In this document: positions 1 through 6,365 of the stretch, one piece after another
Layout: every line of letters starts with the position of its first letter
How positions within the stretch are numbered: position 1 is the stretch's first letter
From: JANLSE01 sp038214135
GTDB taxonomy: Bacteria; Chloroflexota; Chloroflexia; Chloroflexales; Roseiflexaceae
Reading direction: 5' to 3'
NCBI GenBank assembly: GCA_038214135.1
Contig: JBBQSD010000157.1
Location: 1 to 13,059, forward strand
Length of the DNA: 13,059 bases
Notes under the pieces: generated by a model
The model's database searches: none
What the model was told of the DNA's origin: nothing
Seen by the model: the letters and a program-made list of their open reading frames with translations, nothing else
Program-made: the position numbers and the translations under genes

Positions 1-357
1 TGAGGAATTGTACCTGCTTATGCCCCTCTCGCCGACCCCTCTCCCACAGGTGGAGAGGGGCTTATACGCTGCTCAATGCTCGGTTCTTCCCCTCTCGCCG
101 ACCTGTAATAGCTTCCCTACCACGCCGTAGTGGCTTATACGGTGCTCAATGCTCGGTTCTTCCCCCTCTCCCCAACCCCTCTCCCACAGGTGGAGAGGGG
201 CTTATACGCTGCTCAATGCTCGGTTCTTCCCCCTCTCGCCGACCCCTCTCCCCAACCCCTCTCCCACAGGTAGAGAGGGGCTTATACGCTGCTCAATGCT
301 CGGTTCTTCCCCTCTCCCCGGCGTGGGAGAGGGGTTAGGGGTGAGGGGAAATGATCG
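1..357. repeat. Intergenic tandem array of GC-rich palindromic repeats
   Basis: This stretch has no gene. A 30-base unit that begins CTTATACG and ends CTCGGTTCTTCC occurs four times, at 61-90, 134-163 (one base changed), 201-230 and 281-310. Starts are 73, 67 and 80 bases apart. Between units lie pyrimidine-rich runs and hairpins: CCCCTCTCC 36-44 pairs with GGAGAGGGG 52-60, 176-184 pairs with 192-200, and 256-263 pairs with 273-280 (the ninth pair is lost in this copy). Between units one and two the hairpin is replaced by an unrelated stretch (about 101-133). The array lies downstream of the minus-strand TPR gene. It resembles the CCCCTCTCC-type intergenic palindromes seen in many GC-rich genomes. 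A role in termination, mRNA stability or as a non-autonomous element is inference. Confidence 0.85.
309..334. terminator. Perfect 10-bp stem-loop beyond the TPR gene
   Basis: CCCCTCTCCC at 309-318 is exactly complementary to GGGAGAGGGG at 325-334, around the six-base loop CGGCGT. It starts 24 bases past the stop of the minus-strand gene ending at 358, where a terminator is expected. No clear U-run follows on the minus-strand transcript (the next bases read GGAAGAACCG), so it is not a textbook intrinsic terminator. It may instead act as a 3'-end stabiliser. It is also the last hairpin of the repeat array, so its position could be coincidence. Confidence 0.5.
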
Positions 358-2139
358 CTACTCAACAATAAATGTGCCACTCTGCACCAGATAGTTATCG
401 ATATACAATTCGACGGTATATTCGCCGCTGGAGAAGCTGAATACCGTACTGTAGGTGTAACTAATTGGCAGAACTGCCGAACCCGCCTCACCGAGCTGCC
501 AATCCGAGACGACCCGCAGCGATGGATCCTCGCGGCCATTGCGATAGACCTTCCAGATCTCTTTTTCGCCCTTCACCATTCCCTGATAGTTGAACAGAAT
601 GCCAACCTTCTTTGTCCCACTGGGGAAGGTTGCATCTGGCAGCGGATCATCATAGATCGCCCGATCCTGGTCATCGTAAAGGAAATTGCCATCTTTATCC
701 TTGCTATGGGTAGCAAACTGGAAGGCAGTAATATTGGCGGTTGGGCGTTCACCAGGAACCTGGTTTGTATATTCAAGCGAGACCAGCATGGTGCGGATGT
801 CGCTGATCAGGCGTTTGATCTCTGCCCGAATCTCGGGTGTATCGGCGATCAGATCACGAGGCGGAGCCTGTGTCCAGAAGCGATCCTGGTTGTTCAGCCG
901 TCTGTCCAGGCTATCGACATCGGCAGCACAGGAATTCAGATAGAACCACAATGAGGATGGTGGCGCTTTGTTTTCGTTGTGCGCCGCGATGACTTTATCG
1001 GTGACGATTTTGATCGCATCGGCATATTCCTTGCGCGCCAGATCGAGCTTGCCATTGGCCAGGAGTGTCACCCCTAGATTGCAACGGACGGCAAACAGGT
1101 TTGGATCAAGCTCAAGAGCACGGCGGCTGGCGGTGACAGATTCATCGAAGAACCCAAGCAGGTAGTAGGTCCAGCCCAGATTCCAGTTGACCGAGCCATC
1201 TTCCTTGCCGGCCTTGCGTGCTGCCTCATAATCGGCAGCCGATAGCCGCAGCTCGGCCTCGGCTTCTTTTGGTTGCTGGCCAAGCTTATCTTCTGTGAGC
1301 GAGAAATGGGCACCGGCACGCTCATAGAGCACATTCGCATAATTCGGCTCAAGCTTGATCGCCTGATCATAGGCGGTGATGGCATCGGCATACTTGCCGC
1401 GCCAGGCCAGGCCATAACCTTTAGCATAGGTTTCGATAGCCTTCTCCGATGTAACATCAACCGGAGTGGTAATTGTGACTGCCATCCATCCAAGGGTGAT
1501 CAACACAAGCGCACTCCCAGCCCCAATAAACACCCAGCGTGTCCAGTTATCCGGGGCGGTCGAAAGGCCATACAGTGCCAGGGCAACCGCAAGTAATGTT
1601 AGGTGAACGATATAGGTGTTGGCTTTGTTGTTCCAGCCATTATTGAGCGTTGCAGCGGCAGTATAGCGCTCGCTGAGTTCGGTGGCCTTGACCAAGAAGG
1701 TATCGGCTTCAAAGCCAGCAAGATCTGGGTAGCCACTCTTACTTGCATCAAAATAGGGATCGGCCATGATCGGGCTGAGTGTGTTAATTTTATCGCGGAT
1801 CTTGATGATCCGATCTGCTGCTGCTGTATCGCCGGCATTATTCAGGGCACTTGCCTCTGTATCGAGATCATTCCATGTTTGGGTTGCGCCATACCAGCCA
1901 TAATCTGCCTGCGATTGCCCAGCCGCACGCGTACCAAGCGCCTCAATTGCATAGCGTTGGGCATTGCGATTGGCCTGGGTGGCTTTTCCACCAGCATCTG
2001 TTTGCAGAAATGCGGCCAGCGCTGCGATAATCGTCGTGGTGGCGATCAGAATCGAAACCAGGCGTTTGGTAGATTCACTCTCCTGGCCCTCGGCAAGTGG
2101 CTGCTCAACTGGATTATTGGCCGATGCTTCAGTTGTCAT
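358..2139 (-). CDS. Three-TM membrane protein with TPR repeats and beta-rich C-terminus
   Basis: The ATG at 2139 follows GAGGTGC and overlaps the upstream stop (TGATG), so the genes are probably translationally coupled. An in-frame extension to 2256 exists, but it would run back through the upstream gene. The protein has 593 residues. TM1 is at about 27-45, a roughly 128-residue loop at 46-173, TM2 at 174-193 and TM3 at 202-223. TPR-like helices follow from about 235 to 350 (two clear units read YADAITAYDQAIKLEPNYA and FFDESVTASRRALELDPNL). The last 90 or so residues are rich in alternating hydrophobic and polar residues and look like a beta-sandwich. Basic residues before TM1 (TKR) suggest a cytoplasmic N-terminus, which places both the loop and the TPR/beta part outside the membrane. 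No enzyme motif is visible. TPRs usually bind proteins, so a scaffold or envelope role is possible but unproven. I do not recognise the family. Confidence 0.88.
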   Translation of the reverse strand: MTTEASANNPVEQPLAEGQESESTKRLVSILIATTTIIAALAAFLQTDAGGKATQANRNAQRYAIEALGTRAAGQSQADYGWYGATQTWNDLDTEASALNNAGDTAAADRIIKIRDKINTLSPIMADPYFDASKSGYPDLAGFEADTFLVKATELSERYTAAATLNNGWNNKANTYIVHLTLLAVALALYGLSTAPDNWTRWVFIGAGSALVLITLGWMAVTITTPVDVTSEKAIETYAKGYGLAWRGKYADAITAYDQAIKLEPNYANVLYERAGAHFSLTEDKLGQQPKEAEAELRLSAADYEAARKAGKEDGSVNWNLGWTYYLLGFFDESVTASRRALELDPNLFAVRCNLGVTLLANGKLDLARKEYADAIKIVTDKVIAAHNENKAPPSSLWFYLNSCAADVDSLDRRLNNQDRFWTQAPPRDLIADTPEIRAEIKRLISDIRTMLVSLEYTNQVPGERPTANITAFQFATHSKDKDGNFLYDDQDRAIYDDPLPDATFPSGTKKVGILFNYQGMVKGEKEIWKVYRNGREDPSLRVVSDWQLGEAGSAVLPISYTYSTVFSFSSGEYTVELYIDNYLVQSGTFIVE

Positions 2140-2792
2140 CAGAGCACCTCGATTATGAATGTACCAATGAGGCCAACCATCATACACAGCAGGCCGATCA
2201 ATGCTAATGGGTAGCGGATGGCATGCTTGATCTCCGATGCCATGGTATAGAACCACAGCGAACCAGCCATGATGATCAACAGGCCGACCATCAGGTTCGA
2301 TTTGACACGCAGCCGATCAGCCTCGGTAAAATGCGGTTCGGGATCGATATCCTTGCGCTGTGCATCCTCGGCTTCGGCCTCACTGAGCTGACGTTGGACG
2401 GCATAGGTGCCATCCGGGTTGAGGTAGCGGGTCTCAAAGAAATATTGGTCGACAATCGTTTGGTTCAGGCTCAATGCCCGATCCCGTTCCATGATCCTAC
2501 GCTCATCGCTTGAGGCACTGCTCAGATCATTCGCCAGCGCATTGCCAAGTTCATTATTGCGAAAATAGCTGGTGAACGCCCGATACTGTTGGTAGGTCTT
2601 CGAACTATTGAGGGTGACACTTTCTTGCTGGTTGATCGATGCAGCCAGCCCAGAAAAATCGGCGTTGCCTGCTGCATCACCGGCGATTGCTGCCCGCCAT
2701 GCAACGACGGCACTCAGCATGGTTACGAGTGCCGTCAGAATTGAGACGCTGATCTCAAAGCGCTTGACCCAGCGTGGGGAGTTTAGTGACAC
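2139..2792 (-). CDS. Three-TM membrane protein, paralogue of the TPR protein's N-terminal half
   Basis: I chose the GTG at 2792 because AAAGGAG (2800-2806) lies seven bases before it. An upstream TTG at 2852 would add 20 polar residues and bury that site in the reading frame. The 217-residue product has TM1 at about 13-32, a roughly 132-residue loop, then TM2 at about 166-186 and TM3 at about 195-215, ending at the membrane. This is the same layout as the first 223 residues of the next gene. In the loops an ungapped block matches: R98, I100, R103, D104, L109, D115, Y117 and F118 here against R110, I112, R115, D116, L121, D127, Y129 and F130 there. The stop overlaps the next start by one base. 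The positive-inside rule (RWVKR before TM1, EIKHAIR between TM2 and TM3) puts the big loop outside. Function is unknown. The single TM followed by a polar loop and a TM hairpin is reminiscent of DUF4337-type proteins, but I cannot confirm it. Confidence 0.85.
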   Translation of the reverse strand: MSLNSPRWVKRFEISVSILTALVTMLSAVVAWRAAIAGDAAGNADFSGLAASINQQESVTLNSSKTYQQYRAFTSYFRNNELGNALANDLSSASSDERRIMERDRALSLNQTIVDQYFFETRYLNPDGTYAVQRQLSEAEAEDAQRKDIDPEPHFTEADRLRVKSNLMVGLLIIMAGSLWFYTMASEIKHAIRYPLALIGLLCMMVGLIGTFIIEVL

Positions 2793-2799
2793 GCAGCCG

Positions 2800-2806
2800 C
2801 TCCTTT
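2800..2806 (-). promoter_or_regulatory. Shine-Dalgarno site that fixes the GTG start at 2792
   Basis: On the minus strand this reads AAAGGAG, seven bases ahead of GTG 2792. It is one of the strongest ribosome-binding sites in the window and argues against the longer TTG-initiated frame. Confidence 0.7.
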
Positions 2807-2867
2807 CGGTTAGCTCTCTGTTGCGCTTGATGGAATCATCATGTGTACGCAAAAAACACGCCTGAGG

Positions 2868-4016
2868 TTACGCCACAGCTCCTGCCTCTTCCAGGATCGG
2901 CCCAACGGCAACTGGTTGGCCGCTTGCTGCTGAACGGCGCACTGCTTCCATGATGCAGAAGGTTTCGATTCCTTCAATCAGATCGGGTGCTGCTGGCTGG
3001 TTCTCCAGAATTGCCAGCGCAAAATGTTCGGTGTAGTTGGCAAACTCGCCATAGTGCATGCCATGGGTTTCGTTATTGAAGTAGTAGCCGCGCAGATGAT
3101 AGAGTGGATCTTCGGTGCGCTCACCGCCATCGCGATCAGTCCGGCGGTAGCGCATATCGTGGTACTGGGCCTGGCTGGTGCCATCTGATCCATACAGCAT
3201 CAACTCAATTGCATTGCGCGCCGTGGGCAGTTCGTGCAGCCCATAATGCCCCAATACCCGGCCCATCCGGCCATCGGCGGCGCGCAGGTTCACGGCATAG
3301 ATATCGAATGATTGCACCTGATAGCGCCTGGCCAGCGCAGAATGGCTGCCGATTGCATGCACCTCGCTGATCGGGCCGAGATACCAGCGTACCAGATCAA
3401 TTGGGTGGCTAAGGCCAAGATAGACCCAATCGGTCTGATCGATCGCCCAGGCGCTCTTTTCGTAGAACCAATCCATGCGATGGATATAATGGGCATCGGC
3501 CAGTTCAACGGTTCCGAACGCGCCAGCCTCATAATCCCGCCGCTGGCGCTGGAATGGCTCGAAGAAGCGGGTACTCTGCCCAACCAACAGCCGTTGTCCA
3601 CTGTGTTGGGCTGCCGCCAGCACCCTGCGTGCATCGGCTGGGGTTGTGACTAACGGCTTTGTACAGATAACGTGTTTGCCAGCAGCGAAGGCTTGTATAA
3701 TATGATCGGCATGCAATGGATCTGGTGTATAGATCGCAACAATATCAACATCGGGCCGGGCCAGCAGTTCAGCGTAGCTGGTTGTATAGAACAGATCCGG
3801 GCAACGAGCGCGTGCTGCATCAATCTTCTCCTGGCGCAGATCACAGCCAGCCACGGCACGGGCATGCGGGGCGCGTAACGAATCTGCGGTTGCGTGTGTT
3901 CCTGGCAGCAGATACACACCACTGCCAATCGGCCCAGGGGCAGTATGGCTCAGGGCGACGAGCAGGGTACAGCCCTCGTGCAGGCCGACCACACCGATTC
4001 CGAGCTGTGATTGCAT
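2868..4016 (-). CDS. Gfo/Idh/MocA-family NAD(P)-dependent oxidoreductase
   Basis: This 382-residue protein has the family's N-terminal Rossmann fold and C-terminal alpha/beta substrate domain. Members oxidise or reduce a hydroxyl or keto group on sugars, inositols and related compounds. The nucleotide-binding turn is atypical (GVVGLHEG, residues 8-15). About 25 extra residues (roughly 25-50) sit before the second strand, which ends at GCDLR. The strand-loop DIVAIYTPDPLHADH (91-105) is typical. The catalytic lysine is K120 in CTKPL, a variant of the usual EKP. H204 and D207 in GLSHPID fit the conserved substrate-site GxHxxD. GAGGT precedes the ATG at a four-base spacing. It lies 66 bases downstream of the Crp-type gene and 75 bases upstream of the membrane pair, all on one strand, so co-transcription is possible. 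The substrate cannot be read from the sequence. Confidence 0.93.
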   Translation of the reverse strand: MQSQLGIGVVGLHEGCTLLVALSHTAPGPIGSGVYLLPGTHATADSLRAPHARAVAGCDLRQEKIDAARARCPDLFYTTSYAELLARPDVDIVAIYTPDPLHADHIIQAFAAGKHVICTKPLVTTPADARRVLAAAQHSGQRLLVGQSTRFFEPFQRQRRDYEAGAFGTVELADAHYIHRMDWFYEKSAWAIDQTDWVYLGLSHPIDLVRWYLGPISEVHAIGSHSALARRYQVQSFDIYAVNLRAADGRMGRVLGHYGLHELPTARNAIELMLYGSDGTSQAQYHDMRYRRTDRDGGERTEDPLYHLRGYYFNNETHGMHYGEFANYTEHFALAILENQPAAPDLIEGIETFCIMEAVRRSAASGQPVAVGPILEEAGAVA

Positions 4017-4082
4017 GGCTACCTCGTAGATGAACGCTTCATCGCTTCAACACTCACTGCTTCACCGCTTGCTTGGAATAGA

Positions 4083-4739
4083 CTAATGTTCATCCACAAT
4101 CCGTGCCAGCCCATTGCGATCCAGAACAATCACGCGGCCACGCTCAAGGCGCACAAGCCCTTCCTGGGCAAGTTGGCGCAATGCCCGGCCAGCAATTTCG
4201 CGCACGGTGCCGGTACGTTCAGCTAATTCCTGATGGGTTATTTCGGCCATGCCCTCGCTGGCCTCGTGCAATAATTGGCGGGCGAGCCGTTCCCGAACGG
4301 AACGAAAGGCAAGATCTTCAACAAGCACAGCCAGATCGCGCAGTTGGCTGGCTAAATCACGCAGGGCGGCCCGCGCCAGTGCCGGGTGGCGATCAAACAG
4401 ATCGAACAGGGCGACGCGCGGCAGCAGGAGGCAGCAAACGGGGCTCATCGCTCTGGCAGTGGCGAGATTCGGGCGTTCATCAAATATCGAAACGGCATTC
4501 ACCATGGCACCGCTACCAGCCATTGCAAGCACCTGCTCGCGCCCATCTGGTGTGGTGCGAGCCAGCCGCACCCGCCCATGCAACACGAAGAACAGCCCAG
4601 TTGGCTGTTCGCCCTCAATCGCGATAAAATCACCAGGGCGGTAATCATGCCGCTCAACCCGCCGGGCAATATCTGCGAGAGCAGCGCCATCGAGTGCGGC
4701 AAAGAGTGGCATAGCCTGTAGTATGCTTGGTGCGATCAC
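4083..4739 (-). CDS. Crp/Fnr-family transcriptional regulator
   Basis: I prefer the GTG at 4739 (218 residues). The ATG at 4790 lacks a ribosome-binding site, and a likely extended -10 promoter element lies between the two. The 235-residue reading to 4790 remains possible. The N-terminal cyclic-nucleotide-binding beta-roll is at about 8-108 (GDFIAIEGEQPTGLFFVLHG, 36-55). A long dimerisation helix spans about 120-155. A winged helix-turn-helix is at about 166-206, with R180, E181 and R185 where CRP makes its DNA contacts. The phosphate-binding cassette (G75-M98) lacks the GE...R-S/T pattern of cAMP-binding CRP, and there is no FNR-type N-terminal cysteine cluster. It therefore probably senses something else or needs no ligand. 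It is divergent from the M1 peptidase and first in the minus-strand block, so either side may be its target. Confidence 0.92.
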   Translation of the reverse strand: MIAPSILQAMPLFAALDGAALADIARRVERHDYRPGDFIAIEGEQPTGLFFVLHGRVRLARTTPDGREQVLAMAGSGAMVNAVSIFDERPNLATARAMSPVCCLLLPRVALFDLFDRHPALARAALRDLASQLRDLAVLVEDLAFRSVRERLARQLLHEASEGMAEITHQELAERTGTVREIAGRALRQLAQEGLVRLERGRVIVLDRNGLARIVDEH

Positions 4740-4772
4740 AATGGCGTGGCCTGTGTGGTAAATAACGACGGT

Positions 4773-4781
4773 AGTATACCA
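4773..4781 (-). promoter_or_regulatory. Candidate extended -10 element for the Crp-type gene
   Basis: The minus strand reads TGGTATACT here, that is TGn directly before TATACT, a good extended -10. No convincing -35 hexamer lies 16-18 bases upstream, which extended -10 promoters can tolerate. Transcription would start near 4766, downstream of ATG 4790, which favours the GTG at 4739 as the real start. Confidence 0.4.
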
Positions 4782-4807
4782 TGGTGACATGGGATGGATG
4801 GTATGGA

Positions 4808-4821
4808 CGGTTCACGAACCG
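4808..4821. promoter_or_regulatory. Perfect inverted repeat in the divergent promoter region (candidate operator)
   Basis: CGGTTC-AC-GAACCG is a perfect six-base inverted repeat with a two-base spacer. It sits between the divergent Crp-type regulator and the M1 peptidase gene, about 27 bases before the peptidase start. It does not match the known CRP (TGTGA-N6-TCACA) or FNR (TTGAT-N4-ATCAA) sites. It could be the operator of the adjacent regulator or a small RNA hairpin. No U-run follows it. Confidence 0.4.
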
Positions 4822-4847
4822 CCCTTACGGGTATGCAATAGGGAGCG

Positions 4848-6308
4848 ATGCAATTGACACGAATAATCATTGGTTTAACACTGGTTCTGATGCTATGTGG
4901 ATGGGCTCCGGCCCAACAATCTGCTGCGAACGCCGATCAAGCAGCAGCACTGCTCCCTGAATTCCGCAGTGATCTGGATCGGGCTAGCGAATGGAACCGC
5001 TACACAATCACGGCGACAATCGAACCAACGCGGCCAACGATCAGCGGGCGATTGGTGCTGGAATATACCAACCGCGATACGGTGGCACTTGATCGGCTGT
5101 ATTTTCGGCTGTTTCCCAACCTTGCTGATTTCGCCGGGCGATTAGATATTTCCGCGGTGATGATTGGCGGCCAGAACCGTAAGATTGTGTATGAACAAAA
5201 GCGCTATCTGTTGCGCGTCGATCTGCCCAGCCAATTGCGCCCTGGCGAGAAAACAGTGGTAGCGCTCGATTTCCAGACGAGTGTTCCAGTCAATGCTGGC
5301 CGGAAATTCTATGGCGCGTTCAATCTGCAAAATAGTGTGTTCGCCCTGGCATCCGCATACCCACTGGTTGCGATGGTGCGTAGCGGTGCCTGGGATATTG
5401 CCGCGCCCGACACCCGTGGCGATCTTGTGAATAGCGAAACGGCGCTCTATGATGTCACCCTGATTGCGCCTGCCGATTGGACACTCATAACCACTGGTTC
5501 GGCAGTCGATGGGCGGCTGGATGCTGGCAATCAGACAGCCCGCTTTGTGAGTGGGCCACAACGCGATTTCATGATTGTTGCTGCACGACTCAAGGCCGCG
5601 AGCGCTGATGTTGCTGGTACAAAGGTCAATGCCTACTACCTGCCAGGCAATGAGGCGGGTGGGCAGGCAGCGCTGCGGGCGGCAGTCAATGCCATTCAGG
5701 TGTATAACACGCAATTTGGCCGCTACCCATTGGCAGAATTCGATCTTGTGCCTGTCGATGCCGGCACGTTTCTGGGAGTTGAATACCCTGGCATCACCCT
5801 GATCGAACAGCGCTTGTATCGCAAACCAGGCCAACTCGAAATTGTGATCGCCCACGAGGTCGCTCATCAGTGGTGGTACAGCCTGGTTGGTAATAATGTT
5901 CAGAATGAGGCCTGGATGGACGAGGCATTGGCATCCTATTCACAGGTGATCTATGCCGAGGCGATCACAGGCCGTGAGGCAGCCAATGCAGAACTCGAAC
6001 AGTTTCGGAAATCGTATCGGGGTGTGCGGGCAGCCAAGCGCGATACTGTTGTCAAACAGCCGAACCAGAAGATTCGCAACTATTACCCGATTGTGTATTC
6101 CAAGGGTGCATTGTTCTTCCAGGCGTTACGCAACCAGATCGGTGATGATGCATTTGGGCGATTCCTAAAGAGCTACTATGCCGATCATCGCTATGGGTTT
6201 GTGAACGGGGCCGATCTGCTTGGCACTGCCGAACAAGCCTGTAGCTGCCAACTCGATCAGCTCTACCGCGATTGGATTGAGACAGCAGCACCGGTTGCGA
6301 TTCCGTGA
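4848..6308 (+). CDS. Secreted or surface M1-family (gluzincin) zinc metallopeptidase
   Basis: The ATG follows AGGGAG at a short spacing. Residues 1-29 look like a signal peptide (a basic start, then IIIGLTLVLMLCGWAPA), so the 486-residue product is exported. The zinc site is complete: H336-E337-x-x-H340 in HEVAHQWW, and E359 eighteen residues after H340 in NEAWMDEALASY. G310-VEYPG aligns with the family's GAMEN motif, with E312 as the residue that would bind the substrate's free amino group. Y417 in VYSKGALFF matches the transition-state tyrosine. An M1-type beta-rich N-domain (about 45-250) precedes the catalytic part. The usual long C-terminal helical domain is missing, as in shorter bacterial M1 members. 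It probably trims N-terminal residues from extracellular peptides. It is divergent from the regulator and lies 57 bases before the gabT start. Confidence 0.93.
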   Translation: MQLTRIIIGLTLVLMLCGWAPAQQSAANADQAAALLPEFRSDLDRASEWNRYTITATIEPTRPTISGRLVLEYTNRDTVALDRLYFRLFPNLADFAGRLDISAVMIGGQNRKIVYEQKRYLLRVDLPSQLRPGEKTVVALDFQTSVPVNAGRKFYGAFNLQNSVFALASAYPLVAMVRSGAWDIAAPDTRGDLVNSETALYDVTLIAPADWTLITTGSAVDGRLDAGNQTARFVSGPQRDFMIVAARLKAASADVAGTKVNAYYLPGNEAGGQAALRAAVNAIQVYNTQFGRYPLAEFDLVPVDAGTFLGVEYPGITLIEQRLYRKPGQLEIVIAHEVAHQWWYSLVGNNVQNEAWMDEALASYSQVIYAEAITGREAANAELEQFRKSYRGVRAAKRDTVVKQPNQKIRNYYPIVYSKGALFFQALRNQIGDDAFGRFLKSYYADHRYGFVNGADLLGTAEQACSCQLDQLYRDWIETAAPVAIP

Positions 6309-6322
6309 TTGGGTAGGCATGG

Positions 6323-6328
6323 TAGAAT
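6323..6328 (+). promoter_or_regulatory. Weak candidate -10 box ahead of gabT
   Basis: TAGAAT in the 57-base gap between the peptidase stop and gabT could be a -10 element, but no good -35 lies at the right distance. gabT may instead be read through from the peptidase gene. Confidence 0.2.
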
Positions 6329-6365
6329 AGCGTACACATTTCCGGCTAACCAGAGGAGCAGTGCA

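Noticed and set aside
61..310. Four similar 30-base units at 67-80 base intervals, like a CRISPR array
   Set aside because: The intervening segments are themselves repeats of one hairpin rather than unique spacers, spacing is irregular, and no cas gene is present.
149..394. Plus-strand frame of 81 codons through the repeat array
   Set aside because: Its sequence (PLPNPSP, GEGLGVRG) is just the translated palindromic repeat, it lacks a ribosome-binding site, and such frames are common false gene calls.
1603..2214. 203-codon plus-strand frame
   Set aside because: It lies antisense inside the TPR membrane protein gene, whose TM and TPR content is convincing. The opposite frame shows no domain or ribosome-binding site.
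2793..2852. TTG-initiated extension of the small membrane protein
   Set aside because: The good Shine-Dalgarno site at 2800-2806 lies within it and points to GTG 2792.
2851..2867. T-run after the oxidoreductase stop as a terminator on the minus strand
   Set aside because: Six T residues are present, but I find no stable hairpin directly before them.
4036..4070. GCTTCA repeats between the regulator and oxidoreductase genes
   Set aside because: There are three copies with irregular 8- and 15-base spacing and imperfect units. The tract is too weak to separate from low-complexity sequence.
5142..5867. 241-codon minus-strand frame
   Set aside because: It is antisense to the M1 peptidase, which has a complete zinc site. 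The frame is open only because of the codon bias of the real gene.
6309..6365. N-terminal extension of GabT from an ATT codon
   Set aside because: ATG 6366 has a strong ribosome-binding site and gives the family's normal length. ATT starts are very rare.
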